Notes under the pieces: model-generated
Databases searched by the model: none
Seen by the model: only the letters and a program-made list of their open reading frames with translations
What the model was told of the DNA's origin: nothing
Shown: positions 36,194-49,441 of the stretch, in pieces
Layout of the letters: every line of letters begins with the position of its first letter
How positions within the stretch are numbered: the first letter of the stretch is position 1
Assembly: GCF_014202905.1 (NCBI RefSeq)
Contig: NZ_JACHHY010000001.1
Location: 275,913-339,912, forward strand
DNA from: Chitinivorax tropicus
GTDB lineage: Bacteria; Pseudomonadota; Gammaproteobacteria; Burkholderiales; SCOH01
DNA: 64,000 nucleotides
Direction of reading: 5' to 3'
Program-made: the position numbers and the translations under genes

Positions 36194-36534
36194 CCGTGTG
36201 GCTCCTGATTGATTTTTAGTATCGCGTCGGCAGGATCAGCCACGCCACCCGTATTGTCAGACAATCCATCAAAATATGAATCACAAAGTAGCACCCGTAC
36301 CATGAATCGTCAATGACCGATAGTCACTTGGAAAAATGGCCATTCATGCTCTGGTTGGTCATCCAAATACATGCAACCGATGTGCGGATACACTTCGAGG
36401 GTAATCATAAGTCGCAATATGCGGCTGCACAATCCATTGAAATGCTTCCTTTGGCTCTTGGCTCATATCAAATAGCATCAGCCCGACAGACAAGCCGGTA
36501 TACTGTGCTGCAACATTCCTGTCGTCAATTCATC
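36194..36534. other. intergenic region between the dehydrogenase and VWA genes
   Basis: About 340 bases with no supported gene, moderately A+T-rich. A TATACT hexamer near 36499 could be a -10 for the VWA gene, without a clear -35. The upstream in-frame extension of the VWA frame through this stretch has no ribosome site. Confidence 0.4.
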
Positions 36535-37716
36535 ATGCTCATCGATTTTTTCTACCAACTCAAAGATGCCCGCCTGCCGGTCAGTATCAAGGAGTTCCTG
36601 ACTCTGTTGGAGGCCCTGGATAAACGAGTGATCAGTGGCAGCCTGGATGACTTCTATTTTCTTGCCCGCACCATTCTGATCAAGGACGAAAAACACTTTG
36701 ACCGCTTTGATCAGGTCTTCGGTCATTATTTCAAGGGCATCGAGTCGCTGTCAGCCGCACTGGGCGGGGATATTCCCGAGGACTGGCTCAGAAAGGAGTT
36801 TGAGCGCTTTTTGTCAGACGAAGACAAGGCCAAGATTCAGGCCATGGGCTGGGACAAACTGATGGAGACCTTCAAAGAGCGCTTGAAGGAACAGAAGGAA
36901 CGTCACGCAGGTGGCAACAAATGGATCGGCACGGGCGGCACCAGCCCTTTTGGTGCCTATGGCTATAACCCGGAGGGCATCCGCATCGGGCAGGCCGAAT
37001 CGCGACACCGCCGCGCCGTCAAGGTGTGGGATGAACGTGAGTTCCGCAATTTTGATGACAGCGTCGAGCTGGGCACGCGCAATATCAAGGTGGCCTTACG
37101 GCGACTGCGACGTTTTGCGCGCGAGGGCGCAGAAGAGGTATTGGATCTACCAGGAACCATTCGCGCCACAGCCAACAATGCCGGCCACCTTGATCTGCAG
37201 ATGGTGCCGCAGTTGCATAACAAGGTGAAGGTATTGCTGTTTCTGGATGTGGGTGGCTCGATGGATGACCACATCAAGATCTGTGAGGAGCTGTTCTCTG
37301 CTTGCAAGACCGAATTCAAACACCTGGAATATTTCTATTTCCACAATTGCGTGTATGAATCCGTCTGGCGTGACAACCGGCGGCGCCATGCCGAGCGCAT
37401 CCCGACGGAGGATGTACTCCACACCTACGGCCCCGATTACAAGCTGATCTTTGTCGGTGATGCCACCATGAGCCCCTATGAGATTCTGTACCCCGGCGGC
37501 AGCGTGGAGCACAACAACCCGGAAGCCGGTCATGTCTGGATACAACGCCTGCTGGATCATTACAGACATGCAATCTGGCTCAACCCGGTGAGCGAGGAAT
37601 ACTGGGACTACACACAATCACTCACCCTGCTGAAACAACAGATGGGCCAACGCATGTTTCCGCTGACCATCGATGGGCTGGATCGAGGTATCCGTGTACT
37701 CAATCAGCAAGCCTGA
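36535..37716 (+). CDS. VWA (CoxE-like) domain protein
   Basis: A 393-residue soluble protein. The N-terminal part starts MLIDFFYQLKDARLPVSIKEFL and is charged and helical. The C-terminal half is a von Willebrand A domain with the MIDAS-type motif FLDVGGSMDDH (DxxxS variant DVGGS; usual form DxSxS, so the first Ser is replaced by Gly). Such proteins often partner with a MoxR-type AAA ATPase as metal-dependent assembly factors, but no MoxR gene is adjacent here. The start at 36535 follows family N-termini; no strong ribosome site is seen. Confidence 0.82.
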   Translation: MLIDFFYQLKDARLPVSIKEFLTLLEALDKRVISGSLDDFYFLARTILIKDEKHFDRFDQVFGHYFKGIESLSAALGGDIPEDWLRKEFERFLSDEDKAKIQAMGWDKLMETFKERLKEQKERHAGGNKWIGTGGTSPFGAYGYNPEGIRIGQAESRHRRAVKVWDEREFRNFDDSVELGTRNIKVALRRLRRFAREGAEEVLDLPGTIRATANNAGHLDLQMVPQLHNKVKVLLFLDVGGSMDDHIKICEELFSACKTEFKHLEYFYFHNCVYESVWRDNRRRHAERIPTEDVLHTYGPDYKLIFVGDATMSPYEILYPGGSVEHNNPEAGHVWIQRLLDHYRHAIWLNPVSEEYWDYTQSLTLLKQQMGQRMFPLTIDGLDRGIRVLNQQA

Positions 37717-38272
37717 TGTTGCATATCCACAACAATTGATCCGCTGGGCCCAAACAGACACACAATTGTTAGCGTGGTTGGCCCAGGCGGCGCGGCTCGA
37801 CCTGCCCGATTGGTACCTGGCAGCCGGCTGCATCCGCAATCAGCTGTGGGACCATTGGCATGGCTACACCACCCCCAGTGGCGAGCAGGATATCGACCTG
37901 ATCTATCACGATCCCCAGGCATCACCAGAACAAGATCAAGTCTTGAGCAAAACACTCTCCACCCAGACCGGCAACCAGTGGGAGGTGGTCAATCAGGCCT
38001 ACGTCCATCGCTGGTATCGTGATCAGCATGGACAACCCATCGCCGCCCATAACAGCTGCATCGAGGCGATGGCCAGCTGGCCGGAAACCGCCACCTGCAT
38101 CGGCCTGCGGTTTGACCTGCATGGCTGGGCAGTGGCAAGCCCCCTGGGATTGGATGATCTGTTCGGGATGATCTGGCGGCGGAATCCAGGCTTCTCCGAT
38201 CTGGCAACCTACCAACATCGCCAGATCACCAAGCAGGTGGCGCGACGCTGGCCCAAGGTGCGGATCATCTGA
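37694..38272 (+). CDS. nucleotidyltransferase family protein (DUF925-like)
   Basis: A 192-residue protein with the minimal nucleotidyltransferase signature WYLAAGCIRNQLWD followed by EQDIDLIYHD (paired Asp, metal site), as in DUF925 proteins. C-terminal FDLHGWAVASPLGLDDLFGMIWRRNP is also typical. The GTG at 37694 has GAGG five bases upstream; an ATG at 37673 is possible. It overlaps the 3' end of the VWA gene in either case, so the two are co-expressed. Substrate unknown. Confidence 0.78.
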   Translation: MYSISKPDVAYPQQLIRWAQTDTQLLAWLAQAARLDLPDWYLAAGCIRNQLWDHWHGYTTPSGEQDIDLIYHDPQASPEQDQVLSKTLSTQTGNQWEVVNQAYVHRWYRDQHGQPIAAHNSCIEAMASWPETATCIGLRFDLHGWAVASPLGLDDLFGMIWRRNPGFSDLATYQHRQITKQVARRWPKVRII

Positions 38273-38285
38273 GTGCAATCGGTGG

Positions 38286-38438
38286 TTGACAGATGTAACC
38301 ATATGCCTTTGCCCAAACTTGACCGAAATCAAATCAACCACCGCAAGGCTCTGCGATGATGTCAATCAGAAGGCGACGCCTTCTGCTTGTGTATCTCCAG
38401 TGGTTATTCAGGGTGACGGATTCGTCACCCTTTTTTTT
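38286..38438 (+). ncRNA. candidate small RNA (or long 3' UTR)
   Basis: From a TTGACA-like hexamer to a strong terminator with one internal hairpin (near 38368-38386). The layout suits a ~100-nt sRNA, but no acceptable -10 follows at 15-19 bases, so it may instead be the 3' UTR of the nucleotidyltransferase transcript. Confidence 0.28.
38411..38438 (+). terminator. rho-independent terminator
   Basis: GGGTGACG-GATT-CGTCACCC stem followed by eight T. Confidence 0.88.
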
Positions 38439-38596
38439 GCTTCCGATATCACCAACCCTGCATATTGATGGGTCTTGAGTCCCTTGTCCGATGGATCTTG
38501 TGGGTATACCTTCAGGCTCTGTGCCATGACCATGGCACGACATCCACAGCCTATGCCACCAGCACCAGAAGCTGACCATGATGAGAGGAGCAAACC

Positions 38597-39076
38597 ATGC
38601 TGAACGATATTCGGCTCGCCGTTGAATCAAGCCCCAATGCCGCCATGACCCGGACACTCTATAAAGGCGTCTATGATGACAACGTTGCACGCACCGGCGA
38701 TGGCGCAATCGACACGCTCTACGTGTTTGCCAAGGATTCGAACAACCAGGTCATCGGTGGCATCGTTGGATCAGCCTACTGGGGCTGGGTGAATATCTCA
38801 TCAGTCTGGGTTTCGCCAGTGTACCGACGACAAGGCCTGGCCTCCCGCATGCTGGCAATGATCGAGCAAGAAGCGATCAGCAAAGGCTGCAAGCACGCGT
38901 ATCTGGACACGTTCACTTTTCAAAGCCCTGCCCTCTACGAAAAGTCCGGTTACCAGATCATCGGCACCCTACCAGACTTCCCACCTGGGCATGCACGGCA
39001 TTTCATGAGTAAAGATCTGATACCGACAGCAGAACGTGATCCCGCCAGGCTGCGTGCAGTTGATGTGGCCTCATGA
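38597..39076 (+). CDS. GNAT family N-acetyltransferase
   Basis: A 159-residue acetyltransferase. The acetyl-CoA binding segment is VSPVYRRQGLASRMLAMIE (R/Q-x-x-G-x-G/A type), preceded by strand SSVWV and followed by CKHAYLDTFTFQSPALYEKSGYQI. It transfers an acetyl group from acetyl-CoA to an unknown amine. A good GAGAGGAG site precedes the ATG. Confidence 0.9.
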   Translation: MLNDIRLAVESSPNAAMTRTLYKGVYDDNVARTGDGAIDTLYVFAKDSNNQVIGGIVGSAYWGWVNISSVWVSPVYRRQGLASRMLAMIEQEAISKGCKHAYLDTFTFQSPALYEKSGYQIIGTLPDFPPGHARHFMSKDLIPTAERDPARLRAVDVAS

Positions 39077-39219
39077 GCCCAATCTCAGCACAAAGTGTGG
39101 TGAATACGATACAGCGGGTGGTGGCTGCGCAAGGTGCCTCGTCCCAGCCTGATGGCAGGATGAATACATCCGAAAATAAGCTGTCTTTCATGGCCCACAA
39201 CAACTAGGATGAAATATCC

Positions 39220-39240
39220 ATGTCGCCACCTCCATCATGA
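39220..39240 (+). CDS. six-codon leader frame (MSPPPS) overlapping the PilZ start
   Basis: An ATG at 39220 with TAGGATGA upstream encodes MSPPPS and ends in a TGA that overlaps the PilZ ATG (ATGA). Three consecutive prolines stall ribosomes without EF-P, so it might control re-initiation at the PilZ gene, which has no good site of its own. Confidence 0.25.
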   Translation: MSPPPS

Positions 39241-39665
39241 GACAGTTCATCCGCCACCCTAGCAGCATTCCCATCGAGGTTCATCACAGCGAGGCCACGC
39301 AGCAGCAAGCCGCAAATGCCGTCAATGTCAGCCTGGGTGGCTTGTCCTTCGTCTCGGCCACAGCGGCCAATCAGGGGGATCTGATCCGTGTGCGCATTCC
39401 AGGTACGCGACCGCCTTTTGAAACATCTGCGCAGGTGGTCTGGTGCCGTGGCGACCCGCCAGGGTTCGAGCTGGGTGTCACCTTTCTGGATGAGGAGGAT
39501 GCATTCCGGGTGCGGATGGTCGAGCAGGTCTGCCAGATCGAGCAATACCTGCAATACGTGAAGCAACATGAGGGCCGTGAACTGAGCCCCGAACAGGCGG
39601 CACGGGAATGGATCGACAAGTTTGCCGCCGACTTTCCCAATGGCGGCCCAGAATCCTTACACTAG
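39237..39665 (+). CDS. PilZ domain protein
   Basis: A 142-residue protein with an N-terminal PilZ-type barrel: RQFIRHPSSIPIEVHH (basic start of the RxxxR box, only partly conserved), NVSLGGLSFVS (the D/NxSxxG motif) and GFELGVTFLD. PilZ domains bind cyclic di-GMP to control motility or exopolysaccharide. The C-terminal ~50 residues are helical and acidic. Because the Arg box is imperfect, c-di-GMP binding is likely but not certain. Confidence 0.85.
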   Translation: MRQFIRHPSSIPIEVHHSEATQQQAANAVNVSLGGLSFVSATAANQGDLIRVRIPGTRPPFETSAQVVWCRGDPPGFELGVTFLDEEDAFRVRMVEQVCQIEQYLQYVKQHEGRELSPEQAAREWIDKFAADFPNGGPESLH

Positions 39666-39777
39666 GTGCCGTTGACACCACTTCATGATCCACGCTGGCC
39701 AGGCCAGGTGCCACGGCGCAGGCCATGTCGCCCTGTCAGCAAGTCTGATAGCCTCCCCTCTGAGCCAACGTACCGCA

Positions 39778-40794
39778 TCAACAGGCATTTGCGCCAGACT
39801 TGGTCTTCAACTGTGCCGGTGCGACCAGGATGCCTGCCCGCAAACCCACTTTCACATCAGGGTTCGGAAAGATGATGTGCTCGCCGGGTTGCACCACGAC
39901 ACGATGCCCGGCATCCTCCGCCACCACGTAGCCCGCCTCCAGCGGCGTGAAATTCTGCACATCCGGCGCTAGGTTCAATTTAAATTGCGCACTGGTCTTG
40001 ATGACATCGCGGGTCGCTTCAAAAATCCGGAAAGCAGCAGGATCATAGTCTGGCAAAGCGGGAAGCACTCCAGCAATCATACCGGCCAGCACCCGCTCCA
40101 ACGCGGAGACATCCACCCCTGCATTCTGGCCAAATGGGCGGGCCTTGCCCAACTCAAGCGTGAAAGCCTTGGCGCCGAAATGGTGACTGGCATGGTAGGA
40201 AAAAGTAGGTGAAGGTTTGCTATGCAGCAGCATGGTCTGGATATCACACGCCCCCAGCAGAGCCACCGCCTGCGGATCATGCGGCAACCCATCGACAAAT
40301 GGGTAGATGGCAAATTTCTCGTAATACGAGCCACGAATGGCAGTGTGCAAGTCAAAGTGCCAACGCGGCGTGTGGGGCTCGGCCCCGGCGAAAAATTGCT
40401 GCAGCACCTGTTCCAGCGCGGCGGCTCGGGCCGGCTCGGCACCCATTGCAACTTCGCCATGCTTTCCACAGAACAGCCGATTGATGTCCTCCACCAGATA
40501 GCGCTTACCTGCCCGCATCGCATCCAGATTGCCCATCACGAACAGCACTCGGGACTGTGGACAGAGGATGCCGGTGCGGATCGCCTCGATCAACCGGCCC
40601 ACCAGCTCGATCGGCGCTGTCTCATTGCCGTGTATGCCGCAGGAAATCACCAGATTCATGACAGGCGACCGCACCGGCTCAACCAGCCAGGCGCCCTCAC
40701 CCAGCATCTGCCCTTGGCTGCCATCAGGCAAAGGCCCATCCATGAAGTCCAAGGGGGTGTTGTCAAGCAGCGCTTGTAGAAAAGATGTTGGCAT
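39778..40794 (-). CDS. astE: succinylglutamate desuccinylase
   Basis: A 338-residue zinc hydrolase (M14-like AstE/aspartoacylase fold) catalysing the last AST step: N-succinylglutamate to glutamate and succinate. Zinc ligands are in ISCGIHGNETAP (H, E) and RWHFDLHTAIRG (H). GNLDAMRAGKRYLVEDINRLF is the conserved arginine-containing substrate region. The ATG at 40794 (MPTSFLQALLDN) matches family starts better than an upstream one. It is the last gene of the aru cluster, 64 bases after astB. Confidence 0.93.
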   Translation of the reverse strand: MPTSFLQALLDNTPLDFMDGPLPDGSQGQMLGEGAWLVEPVRSPVMNLVISCGIHGNETAPIELVGRLIEAIRTGILCPQSRVLFVMGNLDAMRAGKRYLVEDINRLFCGKHGEVAMGAEPARAAALEQVLQQFFAGAEPHTPRWHFDLHTAIRGSYYEKFAIYPFVDGLPHDPQAVALLGACDIQTMLLHSKPSPTFSYHASHHFGAKAFTLELGKARPFGQNAGVDVSALERVLAGMIAGVLPALPDYDPAAFRIFEATRDVIKTSAQFKLNLAPDVQNFTPLEAGYVVAEDAGHRVVVQPGEHIIFPNPDVKVGLRAGILVAPAQLKTKSGANAC

Positions 40795-40858
40795 GGGGAT
40801 CACATATCGATATGGAACACAGGCCGAGAGCATCCCCCCCAGCCTGATTGCGTGTGGG

Positions 40859-42205
40859 TCAAACGAGCTGGAAGGGGTAGACCGCGCCCAGACCTAGAAT
40901 CCGGGTCAGCTCATCCAGCGCGGTGCGGCATTCGATCAGCAACTGCGGATCGCCCAGATCGGCGCCGGTCAACCGGTCTCGATAATGCTTATCCACCCAT
41001 TGATTGAGGGTTGCGAACAAGGTATCCGACATCAACACCTTGGGATTGACCGCCGCCAACTCAACCTCGGACAAGGCCACGCGCAGACGCAGGCAGGCGG
41101 GCCCACCGCCATTTTGCATCGACTGCTTGAGATCAAATACCTTGATCTCATCGATCGGGCCGCCGCTTTGCGTCATGGATTCCAAGTATGACCAGACCGG
41201 CGCCAGCTGCCGACACTCTTCAGGCACTACGATGATCATGTTGCCATCGGGCTTGGACAACAGTTGGCTGTTGAACAGATAAGACTTGACGGCTTCTTCG
41301 ACGCTGACGGCCTGCTCCGGCACTTCAATAGCGACAAACTGCCCACCCACCGCCGCCAGCTTACGCTCCAGCTCGGCCAACACCTGCTGTTGATCGACAA
41401 ACGAGCGCTGGTGATGGAACAACACCTGGCGGTTTCCCACCGAAATCACGTCATTGTGGAATACCCCTGCGTCGATAGTATTCGGGTCTTGTTGTGCAAA
41501 CACCACCTGCGCATCACTCAGGCCATGCAGGCGAGCAATCGCATGGCATGCCTCCAGTGTCTGGCGGGCAGGAAATCTGCTGGGTCTCGGGTAACGGGTA
41601 TCGAAAGCAGCCTGGCCGAATACGAAGAACTCAACGCCTGGGGCATCGTAACTGGCACAGAATCGGGTATGGTTGGCAGCGCCCTCATCACCAAAGTGCA
41701 TTTGTGCCGGCAAGGCAGCGTGGTGCGCAAAATGGCGCTCGTCCGCAAACATGGCCTTGAGAATGCGGCCCGTGGTCGGGTGCTCAATGGAGCGATGGAA
41801 CTTGTTGTTCAGATTGGCTGGGGTGAAATGCACCCGCCTATCCGCCGTATCCCCCGAGGGGCTGACCGTGGCGGCATTCGCCGTCCACATGGTCGAAGCG
41901 GAGCTACAGGCCGCCAGGATGGTGGGCGCCGCCTGGGCCGCCTTACGGATGACCTCGGCATCGGTGCCGCTGAACCCCAGTACGCGTAGATGCTCAACGC
42001 TGGGGCGCTCGTGCGGTGCCAGCACGCCCTGTTTGAAACCCAGGTCGTGCAAGGCTTTCATCTTCTCCAGGCCTTGCTTGGCCGCCAGCTTGGGGTTGGA
42101 TGCGGCTTTCTCGTTGGATGTCGAGGCCACATTGCCGAAACTCAAGCCGGCATAATTGTGGGTTGGGCCAACCAGGCCGTCGAAATTGGCTTCAAATGCG
42201 GTCAT
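40859..42205 (-). CDS. astB: N-succinylarginine dihydrolase
   Basis: A 448-residue enzyme that converts N2-succinylarginine to N2-succinylornithine, CO2 and two ammonia. The opening [22 protein letters not shown] is the family signature. Catalytic-type residues lie in [17 protein letters not shown] (His) and [10 protein letters not shown] (Cys near the end). The ATG at 42205 has GAGG seven bases upstream; a TTG two codons earlier is too close to that site. Second to last gene of the aru order. Confidence 0.96.
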   Translation of the reverse strand: MTAFEANFDGLVGPTHNYAGLSFGNVASTSNEKAASNPKLAAKQGLEKMKALHDLGFKQGVLAPHERPSVEHLRVLGFSGTDAEVIRKAAQAAPTILAACSSASTMWTANAATVSPSGDTADRRVHFTPANLNNKFHRSIEHPTTGRILKAMFADERHFAHHAALPAQMHFGDEGAANHTRFCASYDAPGVEFFVFGQAAFDTRYPRPSRFPARQTLEACHAIARLHGLSDAQVVFAQQDPNTIDAGVFHNDVISVGNRQVLFHHQRSFVDQQQVLAELERKLAAVGGQFVAIEVPEQAVSVEEAVKSYLFNSQLLSKPDGNMIIVVPEECRQLAPVWSYLESMTQSGGPIDEIKVFDLKQSMQNGGGPACLRLRVALSEVELAAVNPKVLMSDTLFATLNQWVDKHYRDRLTGADLGDPQLLIECRTALDELTRILGLGAVYPFQLV

Positions 42206-42247
42206 CTTCAAACCTCGGTTTCAAGCGCAATCGACGGCCTTGAGCCG

Positions 42248-43048
42248 TCATTGCGTGATTTTGAATGTCCGCATCAGTGGCACAGGAGACTTGGGGCCAA
42301 ACCAGTTATCGTAGATCTTGGCGGCCTCGCCACTCTTCTCCGCATCCACCAATGCTTCGTTGATCTGTTGTTGCAAACGCTTTTGCCCTTTGCGCATACC
42401 GACCGCATAGACTTCCGCAGCCAATGGCACATCCGGCACTTCAAAATCCGCCTTGTTCGCCATCTTGTTGATATTGCCCAACAAGGTAGGCTCTGGGCCC
42501 GATGCAAATTCACACTTGCCCTCGCTCAGCGCCTTGAACACTTCGGCGTAATCTTCCAGCTGCTTGATCTGTACTTTTTGTGACAGATCCTGCAGATATT
42601 TGGCGTTGGTGGTGCCCTTGGGCACGCAGACGGTCATGCTGTCCAGCTGCAGCAGATCATGGAACTTGCCTTTCTTGGCGACGATCTTCTGTGTGGAGAC
42701 AAAATAACCGAGGCTGTATTCGACTTCTTTTTCACGCTCTTTGGTCTTGGCAAATGTCGCAAACAGTACATCGACCCGTCCGTCTTTCAGCGCAGGCATC
42801 CGGTCAGCGGGGTCAACTGTCTTGAAAACAGGCGTCAGATTCAGCTTTTTAGCCACCAACTGCGCAAACTCGATGTCATAGCCAGAAACACTGCCTTTGG
42901 ATTTATCGAAGAACCCAAATGGTGGTGAACTGTCCCGCACGCCGATCACGATCTGCTTCTTCTCCTGGATCTTGTCCCAGTCATCTGCCGCCCATACAGA
43001 AGCCGACATTGCCAAACCAGCCAGGCACAGCCATCCAACCTTTTTCAT
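42248..43048 (-). CDS. family 3 amino-acid ABC transporter substrate-binding protein
   Basis: A 266-residue periplasmic binding protein: signal peptide MKKVGWLCLAGLAMSASVWA, then IVIGVRDSSPPFGFFDKSKGSVSGYDIEFAQLVAKKL, the family 3 opening, and VDVLFATFAKTKERE. It binds an amino acid, possibly arginine, ornithine or glutamate given its context. It interrupts the usual aruD-aruB order, and no permease is adjacent. A GGAGAACAAGA site precedes the ATG. It is transcribed with astB and astE. Confidence 0.87.
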   Translation of the reverse strand: MKKVGWLCLAGLAMSASVWAADDWDKIQEKKQIVIGVRDSSPPFGFFDKSKGSVSGYDIEFAQLVAKKLNLTPVFKTVDPADRMPALKDGRVDVLFATFAKTKEREKEVEYSLGYFVSTQKIVAKKGKFHDLLQLDSMTVCVPKGTTNAKYLQDLSQKVQIKQLEDYAEVFKALSEGKCEFASGPEPTLLGNINKMANKADFEVPDVPLAAEVYAVGMRKGQKRLQQQINEALVDAEKSGEAAKIYDNWFGPKSPVPLMRTFKITQ

Positions 43049-43315
43049 TCTTGTTCTCCACAATCCAATGCAAGGGAGAATAAGAATCTCATAATACTCA
43101 AATGCAATCAATCAAAGAAAATGAAGAAAGCATACGACAAAACGATTGTTGCATTCACGGCATCGAAATCACATTTGTCTTTTTCAATCTTGTACTTAAA
43201 ACATTATCCAATCCGATCATGACATTATGCCATTTGCATTTTACTTTCGTATAAAGTTACCTATGGCACATCCCGTCAGGTCATTGTATTTTGCTCATCC
43301 TTCATTTCTTTTGAA
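43049..43315. other. A+T-rich intergenic region within the aru cluster
   Basis: About 270 bases between astD and the binding-protein gene, much richer in A+T than either. It likely contains a promoter for the binding protein, astB and astE. No clear ArgR half-site or terminator was found by eye. Confidence 0.4.
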
Positions 43316-45803
<2,488 letters not shown>

Positions 45804-45873
45804 CGGCGTCTCGTCAGCATTCAAGATCAAAGAAACGGCTGGGCAGCCAGGGCGCCCACCTTACCTACCCATA

Positions 45874-46890
45874 TCACAATGCACAGACCAACAGCGCATC
45901 ACCCGCCACCACACACAGCACATCCGCCAACGTCTGGCTCAGGCGGACCGTACCCTGCTGCTCGTCCACCACGGCGGCGCCGACGGTTGCGCGGTAATCG
46001 GTCAATTTGCGGTTGGCGAGCAGCTGCACTGGTGCCCCTGCTGTCTCGCCAATCTCTACCCGACAACGCCGATGCCCGGCAATGGTCCGGATATTGGCTG
46101 TGCGCGCCTGCACCACGCAGCCCCCATCGAAGATATCGATATAGCGCTCGGTTTCGAACCCTTCATTGATCAGGATCTCGAATGGCAGCATGGCCGCAGG
46201 GTGCACCTGGCCAATCGCCTCCTGGGCGGGCTCCGGTAGCAGCGGCACATAGATCGGGTGTTGCGGCAACAGCTCTGCAATGAACGAGCGGCCCTTGATT
46301 CCACAATACAACTCGGCCTGCGCATAGTCGATATCGAAGAACAACCGCCCCACACCGTCCCAAAAGGGCGAATTGCCTTGCTCATCACTGAGCCCGACCA
46401 TCTCGGACACCACCGAATCACCAAAGCGCTGCGGGTGCCCAGCAATCAACAGCAGGCGGGCCCGCGACAACAGATCCGACCATTCAGTGTATTGATAGGG
46501 CTCGTCGATATAAAAAGAGGTCAGCAGCGTATTGCCGGTCAGGTCGTGGCATAACGACAGCACATGGATCTTGCTGTGCACGCCCAGCTCACGCGAGGCA
46601 TGGATCAGCGTCTCATTACGGTAGTTGTAGAACGGCTCTTGATAGCCCGCCGAGGCCACGACACCCGACGTCCCCACCAATTCGCCAGTGCGCGTGTCCT
46701 CCAGCACCAGAAAATAGGTTTCCTCGCCATTGCCACATACATCGGACTCAAACGATTTGACTGATGCCTCGATCTTGGCATACAGCCGCTCACGGTTGTC
46801 CGGCAACGAAGTCACCCCCACCGGGCTTTTGGCGGCGATGCGCTCGATGGCGGGGAGATCAGTCAGCCGACTGGGGCGTAGAACAAACAT
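45874..46890 (-). CDS. aruF: arginine/ornithine N-succinyltransferase, AruF-type subunit
   Basis: A 338-residue paralogue of the downstream gene with the same layout: MFVLRPSRLTDLPAIERIA, PVGVTSLPDNRERL, QEPFYNYRNETLIHASRELGV, LTSFYIDEPYQYTEWSDLLSRARLLLIA, PQHPIYVPLLPEPAQEAIG and ERYIDIFDGGCVVQA. In Pseudomonas the two subunits form the heteromeric arginine succinyltransferase. The ATG at 46890 has GAGATCACC upstream. It sits between astC and aruG, as expected. Confidence 0.93.
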   Translation of the reverse strand: MFVLRPSRLTDLPAIERIAAKSPVGVTSLPDNRERLYAKIEASVKSFESDVCGNGEETYFLVLEDTRTGELVGTSGVVASAGYQEPFYNYRNETLIHASRELGVHSKIHVLSLCHDLTGNTLLTSFYIDEPYQYTEWSDLLSRARLLLIAGHPQRFGDSVVSEMVGLSDEQGNSPFWDGVGRLFFDIDYAQAELYCGIKGRSFIAELLPQHPIYVPLLPEPAQEAIGQVHPAAMLPFEILINEGFETERYIDIFDGGCVVQARTANIRTIAGHRRCRVEIGETAGAPVQLLANRKLTDYRATVGAAVVDEQQGTVRLSQTLADVLCVVAGDALLVCAL

Positions 46891-47064
46891 GGTGATCTCA
46901 AGAAATGGGGCCAGTCCAGGGCCTGCCCGTGCATAGCCGCCCGCTCACCCCGACCAGGCCGGGTGGCGGGAGCCCATAGCATGAACAGGCACCGAGACAC
47001 TGCCTGCAACTGGAATCCCGACAAGCGCCCTGCGCTGAGTCGCATCCAGTCGCAGGGTGCGGGG

Positions 47065-48360
<1,296 letters not shown>

Positions 48361-48369
48361 CTAATTACA

Positions 48370-49341
48370 TCAGTCTGACGAAGGCTTGCGTCCTGGTTGG
48401 TGACGCATCCGGTCCTCTCTGGGCGTGGTGCCGAAATGATTCCGATAGCTGCTGGAAAAATGTGGCCCCGACGAAAACCCACACGACAAGCCGATCTGAA
48501 TGATCGACTTGCTGGTCTGCAACAACAGCTGCCGCGCACGTTGCAAGCGCAGCTCCAGATAATACTGCGAAGGCACGCTGTTGAGGTGTTGCTTGAAAAG
48601 CCGCTCCAATTGGCGCCGCGACACACAGACCCGATCCGCGATCTCATCGGTGGTCAACGGCTCCTCCAGATGGCTCTCCATCAGGCTGACCGCTTTGACC
48701 AGCTTAGGCTGGGCACTGGTTCCCAACTGGCTTTGCAGAGGAATCCGCTGGCGCTCCTCGCCACTGCGCATACGCTCGTTCATCAGCGCCTCCGACACCG
48801 CGCCAGCCAGTGCCGACCCGGCCAGACGACCGATGATGGCCAGAGTCAGATCCAAGGCGGCCAAACCACCACCACAGCTGAAGCGATTGCGATCCAGCTC
48901 GAATAAGTGGGTGGAGGCAGACACCTGTGGAAACTGCTCACTGAACAATTCAACCTGCTGCCAATGCACGCTGGCCCGATAACCATTCATCAGCCCAACC
49001 TGGGCCAGCCAGAACGCCCCCCACCCAACGCCCGCCAGCATGGCGTCACGGTTGAGCTGGCACAGCGCCTCGGCCTGGGGCGACCATCCACCAGCCAGCA
49101 CGCAGACCAGATCTGTCGCCAGCTGTGGTCTCAGGGCGGGCGCCATGATCGGCAAACCGGCCTCGTCCTGCACCTCGCCCGCCGTCATGGCAGCCAAGGA
49201 CACCTCGAATACAGCCACACCCGCCAGCCGGTTGGCCTGCAGCAAAGCCGCACGGACCAGGGCCAACTCGTGCATGGCGAAACCCGGCAACAACAGCAAT
49301 TGCACCTGACGGACAGGCGCCTGATCATTCAACTCGAACAT
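48370..49341 (-). CDS. argR: GlxA/ArgR-type AraC-family transcriptional regulator
   Basis: A 323-residue regulator with an N-terminal DJ-1/PfpI-like sensor domain (VQLLLLPGFAMHELALVRAALLQ) and a C-terminal pair of AraC-type helix-turn-helices: TTDEIADRVCVSRRQLERLFKQHL and IIQIGLSCGFSSGPHFSSSYRNHFG. This is the type of Pseudomonas ArgR (not the hexameric ArgR of E. coli), the arginine-responsive activator of aot, aru and gdhB. The position between aotP and aruC is exactly the Pseudomonas order. The ATG at 49341 is preferred over an upstream GTG. Confidence 0.9.
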   Translation of the reverse strand: MFELNDQAPVRQVQLLLLPGFAMHELALVRAALLQANRLAGVAVFEVSLAAMTAGEVQDEAGLPIMAPALRPQLATDLVCVLAGGWSPQAEALCQLNRDAMLAGVGWGAFWLAQVGLMNGYRASVHWQQVELFSEQFPQVSASTHLFELDRNRFSCGGGLAALDLTLAIIGRLAGSALAGAVSEALMNERMRSGEERQRIPLQSQLGTSAQPKLVKAVSLMESHLEEPLTTDEIADRVCVSRRQLERLFKQHLNSVPSQYYLELRLQRARQLLLQTSKSIIQIGLSCGFSSGPHFSSSYRNHFGTTPREDRMRHQPGRKPSSD

Positions 49342-49412
49342 GTAAACGAGCAAACCATGATTTTGACTGGGTGTCACAGCTGGATCAGCAGCCTGCTTCA
49401 CCCAAAACACAA

Positions 49413-49431
49413 GGCCGGCATCATGCCGGCC
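49413..49431 (-). terminator. hairpin between aotP and argR
   Basis: GGCCGGCA-TCA-TGCCGGCC stem, 11 bases after the aotP stop, followed on the minus strand by TTGTGTTTTGG. Likely a partial terminator separating transporter from regulator expression. Confidence 0.5.
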
Positions 49432-49441
49432 CCAGAAGCCT

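Larger units (their letters stand above)
38273..38596. other. intergenic region containing two hairpins and a terminator
   Basis: No protein gene. It begins with TTGACA at 38286 and contains a CAGAAGG / CCTTCTG hairpin near 38368-38386 and a classical terminator at 38411-38438. The last 150 bases precede the GNAT gene, whose ribosome site is GAGAGGAGCAAACC. Confidence 0.45.

Noticed and set aside
41264..41989. 241-codon plus-strand frame opposite astB
   Set aside because: Antisense shadow; AstB is complete on the other strand.
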